A stretch of DNA of 34,478 nucleotides from positions 1-34,478 of the forward strand of contig DBCR01000019.1 in NCBI GenBank assembly GCA_002293125.1, written 5' to 3'. The position numbers and the translations under genes were made by a program. Below the pieces are notes generated by a model. The model ran no database searches and was not told the origin of the DNA. It saw nothing but the letters and a program-made list of their open reading frames with translations. Below, one piece after another: positions 1 to 9,800 of the stretch (its first letter is position 1; every line of letters begins with the position of its first letter). The DNA is from Opitutia bacterium UBA953 (GTDB lineage Bacteria > Verrucomicrobiota > Verrucomicrobiia > Opitutales > UBA953).

Positions 1-1091
1 GCGGCGATGGCGGCGAGGCGGCGCTCGATCTCGACCATGGAGTCAGGGTGGATCTTATGGGCGGTCTGCGGCCCGATGATGTGGGTGAGTTCCAGGCCGA
101 GCTTGCCCATCTCGCGGGCCATGACGTCGGCGGCCTGCTTCTGCTTGTCGAGCTCGCCGCTGTAGGCGACCGTCGGGGCGTTGCGGAAGTTGATGGCGGT
201 GTCGGTCGCGTTATACCATGCCCACAGGGTCTTCTGCCAGGACGGGATCTTGGAGACGTCCTCGTTCTGGAAGACGTTCAGGAACTCGGGGGTCTCGGAG
301 AAGCCGGCGCCGGGATTGATGCCGCACCAGCGGTATGTGTAGTGGGCGCCGAACTGCCAGACGGCCGCGCCGCCCATGGAAAAGCCGCGGATGAACAGGC
401 GGTCGTCGTCGATGTTGTAGCTCTTGCGGGCGTGGGCGTAGGCCTCCCAGAGGTCGACCTCGCCGGCCATCTTATTGGCGCAGCAGTAACGACCGTAAAG
501 ATGGAGCACCAGACGGTTATTTGCCGGGAGCTGGCCGACGTTCTTTCGGCGATCGCTGAGGAACGCGAGTTCGCTCAAGGTCTCACCACGGCCATGGCAC
601 CAGAAGTCGAGGCGCATGAGTGAACCGGAGTAGTTGTCGGGAATCACCATGCCGTAAGGCTGCACCGAGCCGTCGATCTTCGACTTGTAGCCTCGGACGA
701 CCAGGCCCGTCTGACGAATCCAAGGCGTCTCGCCCTTCAAGAAGGAAGCCGCGCGGGCTTTGCCCTCGGCGACGAGCTCATGGGCGGTCTTGAATTCGCC
801 CTTGTTGAAATACTCGTTGTACTTGCCGGCCCAATCGACCGCCTTGTGGAAGATCTCGATGTCAGCCAGGAACTCCTCGAGGCGAGGATTCTTCGCCTGG
901 GCCTTCGCGGAGGCGTCGATGGCCGAACGGAGTTCAGCGAGCTCCTTGGTCAGCGACACCTTGTCGGCTTCGGGCAAAGCCAAGGCCTTATCGGTCGGGG
1001 GGATCGGTCGGACGGCGGCAGGGATGTTATCCTTCGGACCATCGGCCAAGGCCACGGCCGCAAGAAGAGAAAGAAGGAAGAAGGAGCGCAT
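1..1091 (-). CDS. Exported alpha/beta hydrolase (serine esterase or peptidase-like), C-terminus cut by window edge
   Basis: An open frame runs from an ATG at 1091 to base 1 with no stop, so the last residues lie outside; about 363 residues are visible. The first 17 or so residues form a Sec-type signal peptide (MRSFFLLSLLAAVALA). The motif GFSMGG around Ser238 matches the GxSxGG nucleophile elbow of alpha/beta hydrolases. Asp315 (in SGELD) and His345 (in TAHKIH) lie in suitable positions to complete a triad. A Trp-Cys-His-Gly-Arg stretch before the nucleophile may help form the oxyanion hole. The family includes secreted esterases and prolyl-oligopeptidase-like enzymes; the substrate cannot be read here. 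It is divergent from the Uup gene, with a 169-base gap. There is no Shine-Dalgarno sequence before the ATG. Fold assignment is fairly sure, substrate unknown. Confidence 0.85.
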   Translation of the reverse strand, partial: MRSFFLLSLLAAVALADGPKDNIPAAVRPIPPTDKALALPEADKVSLTKELAELRSAIDASAKAQAKNPRLEEFLADIEIFHKAVDWAGKYNEYFNKGEFKTAHELVAEGKARAASFLKGETPWIRQTGLVVRGYKSKIDGSVQPYGMVIPDNYSGSLMRLDFWCHGRGETLSELAFLSDRRKNVGQLPANNRLVLHLYGRYCCANKMAGEVDLWEAYAHARKSYNIDDDRLFIRGFSMGGAAVWQFGAHYTYRWCGINPGAGFSETPEFLNVFQNEDVSKIPSWQKTLWAWYNATDTAINFRNAPTVAYSGELDKQKQAADVMAREMGKLGLELTHIIGPQTAHKIHPDSMVEIERRLAAIA

Positions 1092-1260
1092 GGAAATGAA
1101 TGGGAAAAGGACCTTGGGCAGGCCTTTCCGGGGGTGCCAATGGTCTACACTACGACCCACCTGACCGACAAGTGTTCCTTCCTGCCAGATAACGACACGA
1201 ATGGATCCAGCTGGCCATTTTCCTCGCCTCCGCCCTTCCCCTTCCCCACATCTCCGGGCA
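1092..1260. promoter_or_regulatory. Divergent intergenic region between hydrolase and uup
   Basis: This 169-base gap separates two divergent genes and must hold both promoters. The uup side ends in a C-rich leader with TTCCCC hexamers directly before the ATG at 1261, and no Shine-Dalgarno sequence is visible on either side. I could not pick convincing -35/-10 pairs. Confidence 0.35.
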
Positions 1261-3072
1261 ATGGCCCTGCTCAGTCTCCTCGATATCTATGTCAGCTTCG
1301 GCGGCCCTCCCGTCCTGGACCACCTGAACCTCCAGATCGAGGAAGGCGAACGGGTCTGTCTGCTCGGTCGAAATGGCGCCGGCAAAACAACCCTGATGCG
1401 CATCGCCGCCGGCGAGTCCGCCCCCGACACGGGCACGGTGACCATCCCTGACGGCGTCTGCATCGCCCGCCTGACCCAGGAGATTCCCGAGAGCCTCCCG
1501 GGCAATGTGCGCGATATCGTGACCTCCGGCGTCCGGGCTGACGACCATTCCGAAGACTGGGAAAAGGACCTCCGGGTCGACGACCTGATCGCCCGCCTGG
1601 GGCTCCCCGAGGACCGTGAGTTCAACGCGCTCTCCGGCGGCCTGAAGCGCCGCTGCCTCCTCGCCAGGGCCTTGGCCGCCAAACCGGGCCTGCTCCTGCT
1701 CGACGAGCCGACCAATCACATGGACCTCGATTCGATCCTGTGGATGGAAGAGTTCCTGCTCGAGCAGAAGATCCCCCTGCTCTTCGTCACGCACGATCGC
1801 GCCTTCCTGCGCCGCATGGCCAACCGCATCATCGAACTCGATCGCGGCAAACTCGCCAGCTGGTCCTGCGATTACGACACCTATCTCGTCCGCAAAGAAG
1901 AACTCTTTGTCGCCGAAGAACGCCAGCGCGCCGCTTTCGATAAGAAACTCGGCCAGGAAGAAGCCTGGTCCCGCCGCAGCCCCGGCGCCCGCCGCACGAA
2001 ATCCAACGCCCGCATGGAAGCCCTCGTGAAGATGCGTGCACAGCGCGGTGCGTTACGCTCGGTCGCCGGCTCGGCCAAGATGGAAATCAGCGAAGCCGAA
2101 CGCTCCGGCGTCCGCGTGGTCGAAGCCGAAGAAATCGCCTTCGCCTACCCGGGCGGGACGCCTCTCATCCGCGGATTCAGCCTCGTCCTCAACCGCGGCG
2201 ACAAGGTCGGCCTCATCGGCCCCAACGGCGCTGGCAAGACCACCCTCGTCAAGATGCTCCTCGGCCAGCTGGCTCCGACTTCCGGCGTCCTGAAATTCGG
2301 CACGAAGATGGAAGTGATCTACTTCGACCAGATGCGCGAGCAGATCGACGACGACAAGACCGTCGCCGAGAACCTGGCTGGTGACAGCGATACGGTCACG
2401 GTCCAGGGCCGCTCGCGCCATGTCATCAGCTACCTGCAGGATTTCCTTTTCGACCCCACGCGCGCGCGCTCCAAGGCGAAGGTGCTCTCGGGCGGCGAAC
2501 GCAACCGGCTCCTGCTCGCACGCCTCTTCACCAAGCCGGCGAACGTGCTCGTGCTCGATGAACCCACCAATGACCTCGACGCCGAGACCCTCGACGTCCT
2601 GGAGGACATCCTCGTGGATTATGCCGGCACGCTGATCATGGTCTCCCACGACCGTGCCTTCCTCGACAACGTCGTCACGAGCACGCTGGTCTTCGAAGGC
2701 AACGGCGTCGTGACCGAGCACGCCGGCGGCTACACCGACTGGCGTAATGAACTCGCCCGCGTCGCCGTGGCCAAGCGCACCGCCGCCATCGGCACCATCG
2801 CCAGGACTGCCGTCGCTAAGTCAGCCGCCCCGGCTCAACCTGGCGCCAAGCTCAACAACAAGGAGCGCAAGGAACTCGAGACCCTTCCCGGCAAGATCGA
2901 GCAGTTCGAAGCGGAACAGGCCCAGATCACCGTACAGCTGGGCGACCCGGAGATTTATAAGGATGGTGGCACGAAGGCCGCGGCATTGCAGAAGCGCCTC
3001 CACGCCGCCGAAGCCGAGCACTCCGAAGCCTTGGCCCGCTGGTTGGACCTCGACGCCCGTAAGGATGCCTAA
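1261..3072 (+). CDS. uup: ABC-F family ATPase, Uup type
   Basis: Soluble twin ATP-binding-cassette protein without membrane segments, 603 residues from the ATG at 1261. The first cassette has Walker A GRNGAGKTT (36-44), signature LSGG (124-127) and Walker B ending in DEPTNHMD (about 144-155). The second has Walker A GPNGAGKTT (320-328), signature LSGGERNR (from 409) and Walker B ending in DEPTNDLD. The charged linker between them is typical of ABC-F proteins, and the last 80 or so residues form the coiled-coil tail that marks Uup. ABC-F proteins act on the ribosome; Uup has also been linked to transposon precise excision in E. coli. An in-frame ATG exists at 1201, but alignment from memory with E. 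coli Uup starts at 1261. A short hairpin follows the stop. It looks like a housekeeping gene unrelated to the glycan genes. Confidence 0.93.
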   Translation: MALLSLLDIYVSFGGPPVLDHLNLQIEEGERVCLLGRNGAGKTTLMRIAAGESAPDTGTVTIPDGVCIARLTQEIPESLPGNVRDIVTSGVRADDHSEDWEKDLRVDDLIARLGLPEDREFNALSGGLKRRCLLARALAAKPGLLLLDEPTNHMDLDSILWMEEFLLEQKIPLLFVTHDRAFLRRMANRIIELDRGKLASWSCDYDTYLVRKEELFVAEERQRAAFDKKLGQEEAWSRRSPGARRTKSNARMEALVKMRAQRGALRSVAGSAKMEISEAERSGVRVVEAEEIAFAYPGGTPLIRGFSLVLNRGDKVGLIGPNGAGKTTLVKMLLGQLAPTSGVLKFGTKMEVIYFDQMREQIDDDKTVAENLAGDSDTVTVQGRSRHVISYLQDFLFDPTRARSKAKVLSGGERNRLLLARLFTKPANVLVLDEPTNDLDAETLDVLEDILVDYAGTLIMVSHDRAFLDNVVTSTLVFEGNGVVTEHAGGYTDWRNELARVAVAKRTAAIGTIARTAVAKSAAPAQPGAKLNNKERKELETLPGKIEQFEAEQAQITVQLGDPEIYKDGGTKAAALQKRLHAAEAEHSEALARWLDLDARKDA

Positions 3073-3107
3073 GCTCCGGGTCGTTAAGCGATTGGCTGGA
3101 GCATATT

Positions 3108-3126
3108 GCCGTCCGAACGGCCTTTT
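3108..3126 (+). terminator. Probable intrinsic terminator of uup
   Basis: A short GC hairpin (GCCGT, loop CCGA, ACGGC at 3108-3121) followed by CTTTT lies 36 bases after the uup stop. The stem is only five base pairs, so it is a weak candidate. Confidence 0.45.
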
Positions 3127-3328
3127 GTGCCGATATTTGGATATAACTGGCAGTTAACGGCGGTTGCCCCTCCCCGCATCTTCCCCAAGATATTCGATGT
3201 TAGCCCAATAAATAGGGGTTAATTTCCAGCATGACGCCTCACGTCCAGACAGACCTGCCAAACCATCGGTCTGTGCCGTTTTTTGTCACTCTGCCTAGCG
3301 ACGTAACCTGCCCCTTTCCTGTCCCCAC
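3127..3328 (+). promoter_or_regulatory. Leader region of the XylR-type regulator gene
   Basis: This gap contains the short palindrome TAACTGGCAGTTA (3144-3156), a possible operator, and an AT-rich patch with TAAATA at 3209-3214. The last 30 bases before the ATG at 3329 are C-rich (CCCCTTTCCTGTCCCCAC) and lack a Shine-Dalgarno sequence. I see no convincing small gene here; short frames in the region lack any other support. Confidence 0.35.
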
Positions 3329-4480
3329 ATGAAAAGCCCACGTAATGTCCTGCTCGCGCTCGGTTGGTATGACCATCGCCTGCTCCAAGGCATCGCCACC
3401 TATGCCTCCGAGCACCGCTGGCACTTGGCGTCCCATAGCATCATCCACGAGAAGGTGATCCCGTGGGGCTGGGACGGCGATGGCATCCTAGCCTGGCTGG
3501 GCGCCGGCGATGACCTGGCCGACTTCGTGCGCAAGGCGGACAAGCCGACGGTCGACTTCTCCCTGCGTCGTCGGGACACGCCCTTCGCCCACGTGGTGCA
3601 GGATCACGCGAAGACCGGCGAGCTGGTCGCCGAACATTTCATCGAGCGCGGCATGACCCGCTTCTGCTTCTTCAGCGACACCGAGAACTGGTCGCAGGTC
3701 GAGCGAGGCGAAGCCTTCACGGAAGCCCTTCGTCCTCGCGGACTGGCCTGCGAGCATCTCCGTTGGCAGCCCACAGGTAAACGAGGCGCCGCCCAGGATG
3801 AGTGGCAGCGCCGCCGAGACTGGTTGATGACCCGCCTCAAGGATGCACCCAAGCCGCTGGCGATCTTTGCCGCCAACGGCACCCTAGCCGTCGAGCTCCG
3901 TGAACTCTGTGAAGAAGCCGGCCTGCATGTGCCCACGCAGGTGGCAATCGTCGGCATCGACGACTACCTGCTCTCGGTCGGCGCGATCAAGAAATACGTC
4001 TCGGGCGTCGATACGAACCTCGAAGAACAGGGCTATCGCGGCGCGGAACTACTCGACCGCCTGATGCGCGGCGAAAAGGCTCCGATCGAGCCGATCCGCA
4101 TCCAACCTGCCGGCGTGATCACCCGTATGAGCAGCGATATCCTGGCCACCGGCCACGAAGGCGTTATCCGCGCCCTGCATCATATTACGGACCACTTCGC
4201 TGAATCGCTGGGCGTGAAGCAACTCGCCACCATCGCGCACATGTCCGAGCGCGGCCTGCGCCAGGCCTTCGTCAAGCACGTCGGGTGTACGCCGGGCGAC
4301 CGCCTGCGTACGGTCCGCATCGATTCCGCCAAACGCCTGCTGGCTGGCTCGACCGAAAAAATCGAATCGATCTCCCATCGGTGCGGTTACCCGAACTTGA
4401 ACTCGTTCTTCGCGGCCTTCCGGCGCACGGAAAACATGACCCCGGCCGAATACCGGCGGATCATGCGCTTCCGCAGCTGA
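3329..4480 (+). CDS. XylR-type transcriptional regulator (sugar-binding domain plus AraC HTH)
   Basis: 383 residues, matching the usual length of XylR-like regulators. Residues about 5-270 resemble a LacI/GalR-type periplasmic-binding fold, including the late core segment PTQVAIVGIDDYLLS and a preceding stretch on the next effector lobe. Residues about 279-380 form an AraC-type double helix-turn-helix ending in the family hallmark GYPNLNSFFAAFRRTENMTP. Such proteins usually bind a sugar in the N-terminal domain and activate or repress glycan-use genes. It is the only transcription factor in the window, and it stops seven bases from the convergent propeller gene. Its likely targets are the oxidoreductase and hydrolase genes to the right, but that is inference. 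No Shine-Dalgarno sequence precedes the start; the upstream bases are C-rich. Confidence 0.9.
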   Translation: MKSPRNVLLALGWYDHRLLQGIATYASEHRWHLASHSIIHEKVIPWGWDGDGILAWLGAGDDLADFVRKADKPTVDFSLRRRDTPFAHVVQDHAKTGELVAEHFIERGMTRFCFFSDTENWSQVERGEAFTEALRPRGLACEHLRWQPTGKRGAAQDEWQRRRDWLMTRLKDAPKPLAIFAANGTLAVELRELCEEAGLHVPTQVAIVGIDDYLLSVGAIKKYVSGVDTNLEEQGYRGAELLDRLMRGEKAPIEPIRIQPAGVITRMSSDILATGHEGVIRALHHITDHFAESLGVKQLATIAHMSERGLRQAFVKHVGCTPGDRLRTVRIDSAKRLLAGSTEKIESISHRCGYPNLNSFFAAFRRTENMTPAEYRRIMRFRS

Positions 4481-4487
4481 GCGACGA

Positions 4488-6770
4488 TCACTCCGCCAGG
4501 GCGTGGATGGTGTTGATCACCTGACCACGCAGTTCGACTCCGTCCGCCGCCTTGATGTCATACTTGAGCTGCATCTGCATCGCCGGACGGAGATCAGGAA
4601 TCGCGAGGAAGACGGACTTACGATCGGCGGACAAGGTCGCGGACTTCACGTCCACGAAGTCGTGCTTGCGCTCCGCCATCTGCGCCTTGCTGAATTGGAG
4701 ACGACCATCGTTGCCGAGCTCGGTCGCGGCGACCTTGGTCTCCGTGGTGGAGATCTCCGGAGAGCCATAGGCCGAGGACCAGATGTAGTTCCAGGTCTCG
4801 ATATTCCAGTTGGCGGCGTCGGCCGCCATCTGGGCGTCGAGCTCACAGGTGAAGTCGACGCGCACACCCTGCTTGGTCGCGGCGAGGGCGATGGGCATGC
4901 GGGTCGCGGCTCCGGTGTAACGCACGCGCTGGAAGCAGCCATTCTGGGTCGCGGTGGTCTGCCAGCCGCGCAGGCCGGTCACATAGAGTTGTCCATCCTT
5001 AGGATTGAACCGGGCCCGCATGGCGCCGCTGCCGAAGTCGACGTTGAAGCGGGTCACGCCGCCCTGCATCTGGGGCTGGCCGTTGAAGTTCACTTCCTGC
5101 GGGAGCACGCCGTAGAGCGAGCAGGTGCCATAGCTGAGGTGGAGGAGTCGGTCCTTCCACGGACCGAACTTATCGGAGGTCACCCAGACCTGGCCACCGC
5201 TGGAGTTGTCGACATTCTTGGGGAACCAGCAGAGCGGACGATCGTAGTCCGTCGGCGGCGTCGTGCGGTGGGCGAGGTCCACTACCCCGTAGAACCCACC
5301 CTGCTTCACCCAGTTGAGCCGGCACATGGGCGTCCACGTGCCTTCGTTGTCGCCAGTGGTGATCTGGCCTGTCGGGCTCATGCCGATGCCATTCGGGGCG
5401 CGAAAGCCGGTCGCGATGACCTCGGACTTCTTGCCGTCAGGCGAGACCTTGAAGAGCGCGCCGTGGTGGTCGCAGATCTCATCGAAACCGCGACCGCCTT
5501 TGCGCACGGGTCCGGCCTTGATGTAATAGAAATTGCCGGCGGCGTCCGTCTGCAGGTCAAAGACGAACTCATGGAAGTTCTTCGTGACCATCACGTCGAA
5601 ATTGAAGGCCTCGTAAGCGTCGCACTCGCCGTCGCCGTCGGTGTCGCGCAACTTCCAGATGCCGTCGCGGCAGGTGACGTAGACTTCCCCGTTCACGACC
5701 TTGAGTCCGAGCGGGTGGTAAAGTCCCGCGGCGAAACGACGCCAAGTCACCTTCTCGAGTTTATCATCGATACCGGAAGCGATGAAGACGTCGCCATGGA
5801 AGGTGGCGATCACCACGCGCCCATCCGGCAGGAAATCGAAGGCCGAGGTGAACATCGGCGCCTTCCAAGGATTGGTCACCGGCAGGCTGACGTCGTCGAC
5901 CACGTAAGGCTCGCCGGCCTTCTCCGAGAGCTTGCCGGCCGTCTCGACGACTTCGGGCCACAGGGTCTTGGTGACCTTGAGCAGCTCAGACGGAACCTGA
6001 GTATTGTTCGCCTTTCCCGAATGGTTACCATCCACAGCATATTGGATGCGGACCACGGATACCTCCGGCGATGCGGGCACACGCACAACGAGGTGTCCCT
6101 CTATCCGTTCGAGCTTCAGTTTCCTGCCGCTCGAGACTGCGCCCTTGAATCTGGCAACGGAGAATTTTCCGATCAAGACAGTGATTCCTTTGGCAGATGG
6201 CGCGACCTCCAGCGTACGCACGATCACCGGCTGGGCTGACTGAGGGGACTCGCTGCCCTCAGCTATCTCATCGACGGCGACGCCGCCAACATCCCAGCGA
6301 ACGACGACCTGACGCCCGGCATTATGGAAACCCTTGAAACGGACCTGATCCGCCGGCAGCGGTCCAAAACCCTTGCGTGGCGTGAGCGCCGTCGCCGCGG
6401 CATCCGGCATAAAGCCGGCGTAGTCACCGGTGACGAAAATCGTCTCACCCATCGCTGTCGGATAATCCCCACGGGACATCAGGTTCATCTCGGTCGTGAA
6501 CTTGCCGGACCACGCGCCAATCGGACGACACAGGTCGAGGTCGTAAGCGATGCCTATCTTGCCGTCGTCACCAATCCGGATAGCCAGACCCTTGAGTCCA
6601 GTCGAGTCGATGGAGCCATCCTTCTGCTTGCCCACCCCGACGGTGCCAAGGATCCACTGACCGGAGGCTTCCGCGACCGGCGCTGGGATCGACACCTTCT
6701 TGGCCGGCTTCTTGGCCTGGCCGAAGAGCAGACCGACGGAGAGGAACAGGGCGACGAGGGGCGAGCGCAT
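4488..6770 (-). CDS. Secreted beta-propeller protein, DUF6797/sorbosone-dehydrogenase-like
   Basis: The start is taken at 6770 because MRSPLVALFLSVGLLFGQ then gives a clean signal peptide; a longer frame begins at 6812 but adds a low-complexity tail that overlaps the terminator region. The protein is 760 residues. Residues about 30-190 resemble the DUF6797 domain seen at the start of PVC propeller proteins. The middle part has blades typical of glucose/sorbosone-dehydrogenase-like propellers (FLPDGRVVIATFHGDVF, GFRAPNGIGMSPTGQI) and a DxDGDG calcium-loop-like motif at 376-384. No CxxCH motif is present, so it is not itself a c-type cytochrome. Enzymatic activity is not proven; it could be a sugar dehydrogenase or a binding scaffold. 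It lies downstream of the related gene ending at 6888 but is separated from it by a terminator. Confidence 0.8.
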   Translation of the reverse strand: MRSPLVALFLSVGLLFGQAKKPAKKVSIPAPVAEASGQWILGTVGVGKQKDGSIDSTGLKGLAIRIGDDGKIGIAYDLDLCRPIGAWSGKFTTEMNLMSRGDYPTAMGETIFVTGDYAGFMPDAAATALTPRKGFGPLPADQVRFKGFHNAGRQVVVRWDVGGVAVDEIAEGSESPQSAQPVIVRTLEVAPSAKGITVLIGKFSVARFKGAVSSGRKLKLERIEGHLVVRVPASPEVSVVRIQYAVDGNHSGKANNTQVPSELLKVTKTLWPEVVETAGKLSEKAGEPYVVDDVSLPVTNPWKAPMFTSAFDFLPDGRVVIATFHGDVFIASGIDDKLEKVTWRRFAAGLYHPLGLKVVNGEVYVTCRDGIWKLRDTDGDGECDAYEAFNFDVMVTKNFHEFVFDLQTDAAGNFYYIKAGPVRKGGRGFDEICDHHGALFKVSPDGKKSEVIATGFRAPNGIGMSPTGQITTGDNEGTWTPMCRLNWVKQGGFYGVVDLAHRTTPPTDYDRPLCWFPKNVDNSSGGQVWVTSDKFGPWKDRLLHLSYGTCSLYGVLPQEVNFNGQPQMQGGVTRFNVDFGSGAMRARFNPKDGQLYVTGLRGWQTTATQNGCFQRVRYTGAATRMPIALAATKQGVRVDFTCELDAQMAADAANWNIETWNYIWSSAYGSPEISTTETKVAATELGNDGRLQFSKAQMAERKHDFVDVKSATLSADRKSVFLAIPDLRPAMQMQLKYDIKAADGVELRGQVINTIHALAE

Positions 6771-6810
6771 AACTGAATACATAGGGGCACGGACGGGGAC
6801 AGGGACAGGC
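6771..6810 (-). promoter_or_regulatory. Candidate promoter and C-rich leader of the DUF6797-type gene
   Basis: Reading the minus strand, TATGTA at 6783-6778 ends seven bases before the ATG at 6770, which would place a transcription start almost on the start codon. Immediately upstream are repeated CCCTGT/CCCCGT units. No Shine-Dalgarno sequence is visible. A -35 box is not obvious. Confidence 0.3.
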
Positions 6811-6850
6811 AAAAATTAGGGTCGGAGTCCGCAGACCCCGACCCTTTTTC
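6811..6850 (-). terminator. Intrinsic terminator, possibly bidirectional
   Basis: An eight-base stem (AGGGTCGG at 6818-6825 with CCGACCCT at 6838-6845) continues after one mismatch into a three-base stem closed by the loop CGCA. Reading the minus strand, the hairpin is followed by AATTTTT, so it can end transcription of the gene stopping at 6888. TTTT also follows it on the plus strand, giving possible bidirectional activity. Confidence 0.85.
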
Positions 6851-6887
6851 TACTAGCCCTAACCTGGGCCCTGCACCAAGCCCTGAA

Positions 6888-9800
6888 TCAGAGACTCCGC
6901 AGATATGCGGCGATATCGGCTACGCCCTGCTCCGTCAGGCCCATCTGGGCCGGCGTGAACATGAGCGAGCGATCGAAGTGCTTCTCTTCCTTGATGCGGG
7001 CGCGCGGCACGGACTGCACGAGACCGCCCATGGACTTGATCATCAGCGGGTCGCCGGAGGACAGCACCATGCCGGTGATGACCATGCCGTCATCGAGCAC
7101 CACGCGCGTGCCTTCGAAGCCGTGCGAGATGTTATTCGTGGGCTGCGCGATATTCAGGATCAGCGACTCGAGCGACTGCTGCTTGGCGTAGGTCGTGAGA
7201 TCAGGACCGAAGTCGATGCCCTTGCCGTCGAACTTATGGCAGGCCTGGCAGACCGCAGCAGCGGCCTTGCCGTTGGCGACGTCGCCCTTCAACGCGGCGA
7301 TGGCCTCGACGGATGCCAAGGCCTTGGCGCCCGGCATCTCAGGAGGCAGGTCGGAGGCGACGAGCTTGGCTGACGTCGCGTCACCGCCTCGCGCCTTGAC
7401 GATGGCATCGACGTCGAAGGCCTTCCATATGCCCGACTTGCGGTTGCCGACCCACCACTTGGCGAGATCCGCCTGCGCGAACTTCTTGTTCAGCGACAGC
7501 TCGACCATCGTGCCGGCGGCCTCGGCGCTGCGCGTGAAGGCCAGCGTGGTGAGGTCGCGCTTAAGTTCGGTCTCGCTGAGCTTGCCGGAAAGCAGGCGCG
7601 CGCGGACGTCGCGCACGGCGGACGCCGGGTGCAGACGCCAGGTGAGCCAGGCGTAGGCGGGAGTCCATTCGAGGGCGGGCTTAGCCATGACCTTGGCGAT
7701 GGCGGCATGGACGACGGCTTCGCGATCGGTCGAACCGAGGCCGATGGCCTCGAGGTAGGCGCGATCCTGGCCGTCGAACTGCTGGGCGATCGTCACGAGC
7801 GTGGCGATGGCGTCCGGGGTCTTGAATTCGCGCAAGGCGATGGCGACTTCGCGGCGCACGGCCGGAGACTTATCCTTGGCCATGGACTCACAGAGCGCGA
7901 AGACGTCGCGTCCGGCAGCCCGCAGCGCGCGGAAGGCCACGAGGCGGCGGGTGTCGTCCGTGGAAGCGAGCTCCTTGCGAGCAAGGGCCACGCCTTTATC
8001 GCCGAGTTGCGCGAGCAGCCAGACGGCACGGGAAGCGACATACGGATTGGCGTCGGCAAGAAGCGCGGCGACATCGTCAACGACCTTGTCGCCGGCGGCC
8101 TTGAGGCGATTGAAGCCACCCGCGCGGACGTTAGGCGAAGGATTACGCAAAGCGGCGATCTGGCCAGCGGTGGTGGAAAGATCAATCTTCGGCATGACTG
8201 ACTTGAAGCCCTTCGGGGCGATCCGATAGATTGTTCCAGACAGGCTGTTGTCGCGGGTGCCGTGGCCGCCTACGCCGGGGTCGAACCAATCAGCGACGTA
8301 GATGGCGCCATCCGGGCCGACGCAGACGTCGGAGGGACGGAACTTGGTCTTCAGGACGCCAGTGGCCTTGCCGCCGAGGAAGTCCGAGCCGGCCCACTCT
8401 TTCTCCTTGTTGGAGGTGAGGAAGTCGAAGCGCTCCAGCTTCATGCCGGCGCCATCGGGCTTGGGCAGGTAACCGAAGACGACGTTCTTGCCGGCTTCGC
8501 AGGCGAGGAGGAGGCCGTTCCACTTCGGATCGAGGGCGCCGTTCTCATAGAAGGCCACTCCGGTGGGCGAGCCGCCTCCATAGACGTCTCCAGCCGGCAT
8601 GGTGCCGGGGTCATCCTGGCGCCACTCAGCGACCGGAGTTTCCTGACCAGGACGCCTGTCGGCACCCCAGGAGCGCTGACCGTCGGCGGACGCGAAACCG
8701 GCGTTGCCACCTTCCATGATCAGGGAGACGCGGCAGGCGGGCGGATCATCATTGTCGCTCTGGTACATGTCACCAAGCGAGTTGATGGACTGCTCGTAGC
8801 TGTTGCGGTAGTTATGACCGACGATCCGCGCGTTCGTGCCGTCGCTGTTCATGCGCACGGAGAAGCCGCCGACCCAGACGTTACCGTCGTCGCTGCGGAC
8901 ACCGGCGACCTTCTGGGCGTCGACCGCCTGCTTGGTCCACTCGCCGTGATTGTAAGGGCTGCCGATGCGGAAGGTCTTGCCCGACTTGTCGGTGAACTGG
9001 GCGCAGGTGTTGCCCTGGTTGAAGTTCCACTGGCCGTCCGGACCGAAGGTCGCGCTATGCAGGGAGTGGTCATGGTTGCGGCCGTTGAAGCCGGTCAGCA
9101 GCACCTCACGCTTGTCGACCTTGGGGTCGAAGACGCCGTCGCCGTTGACATCGGTGTAGACAAGGAGGTCCGGCGGCTGGGAGACGACGATCTTGCCGTC
9201 GATATGGGCCACGCCAAGCGGCGAGACGAGGTTCTCCTCCTGGGTGAAGACCGTGACCTTGTCGGCTTTGCCCGCGCCGGTGGTGTCCTCGAGCACCACG
9301 ATACGGTCACCCTCAGGACGACGGCCCTTCTTGCTGCGGTAGTTCACCCCTTCGGCGACATACATCCGGCCGCGTTCGTCGAAATCGATGTTGGTCGGAT
9401 TGAGGATCTGCGGGGAGGTCGCCCAGACGGTGACCTCGAAGCCCTCGGGGACGGTGAAGAGCTCCGCCGGGACGAGCGTAGGGCCGGCATCGAAATCAAC
9501 CGGCTTGTACTTCTCCGGACGGGTCGTGAAGACGGCGAACTTCACGTCAGCCGTGCTGGGCTTGCCGCCACGGACGGCGCCGCCGTCGTCGATACCGACC
9601 TTCGCGCGGAAAGATTTCGCGGGCGCCGAGAGTTCATAGGCGATGAAGGAACTGGCGTGGGTACCGATGCCGCGGGCGTATTCCTTGCCGGCGACCTTGA
9701 GCGGCTTGCCGTCGTAGTTCTTGCCGATGCGGGTCTGGCCGAGGGACTCGGCTTCCTTCCACTTCAGCTTGGTGAGGTCGACCACGGTGCCGTCCATCAG

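Noticed and set aside
48..623. 191-codon plus-strand frame over the left-edge hydrolase.
   Set aside because: The minus strand encodes a continuous alpha/beta hydrolase with signal peptide and catalytic motifs over the same bases.
1201..1260. Upstream ATG giving a 20-residue longer Uup protein.
   Set aside because: The extra residues (Pro/Arg/Ser-rich) do not match Uup proteins, whose conserved start aligns to the ATG at 1261.
3239..3448. 69-codon minus-strand frame overlapping the regulator's start.
   Set aside because: It overlaps the well-supported regulator gene and has no motif or conserved feature visible.
5619..5645. DxDGDG motif in the propeller protein as an EF-hand or dockerin domain.
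   Set aside because: A single short loop inside a beta-propeller; more likely a calcium-binding loop than a dockerin, which needs a paired repeat.
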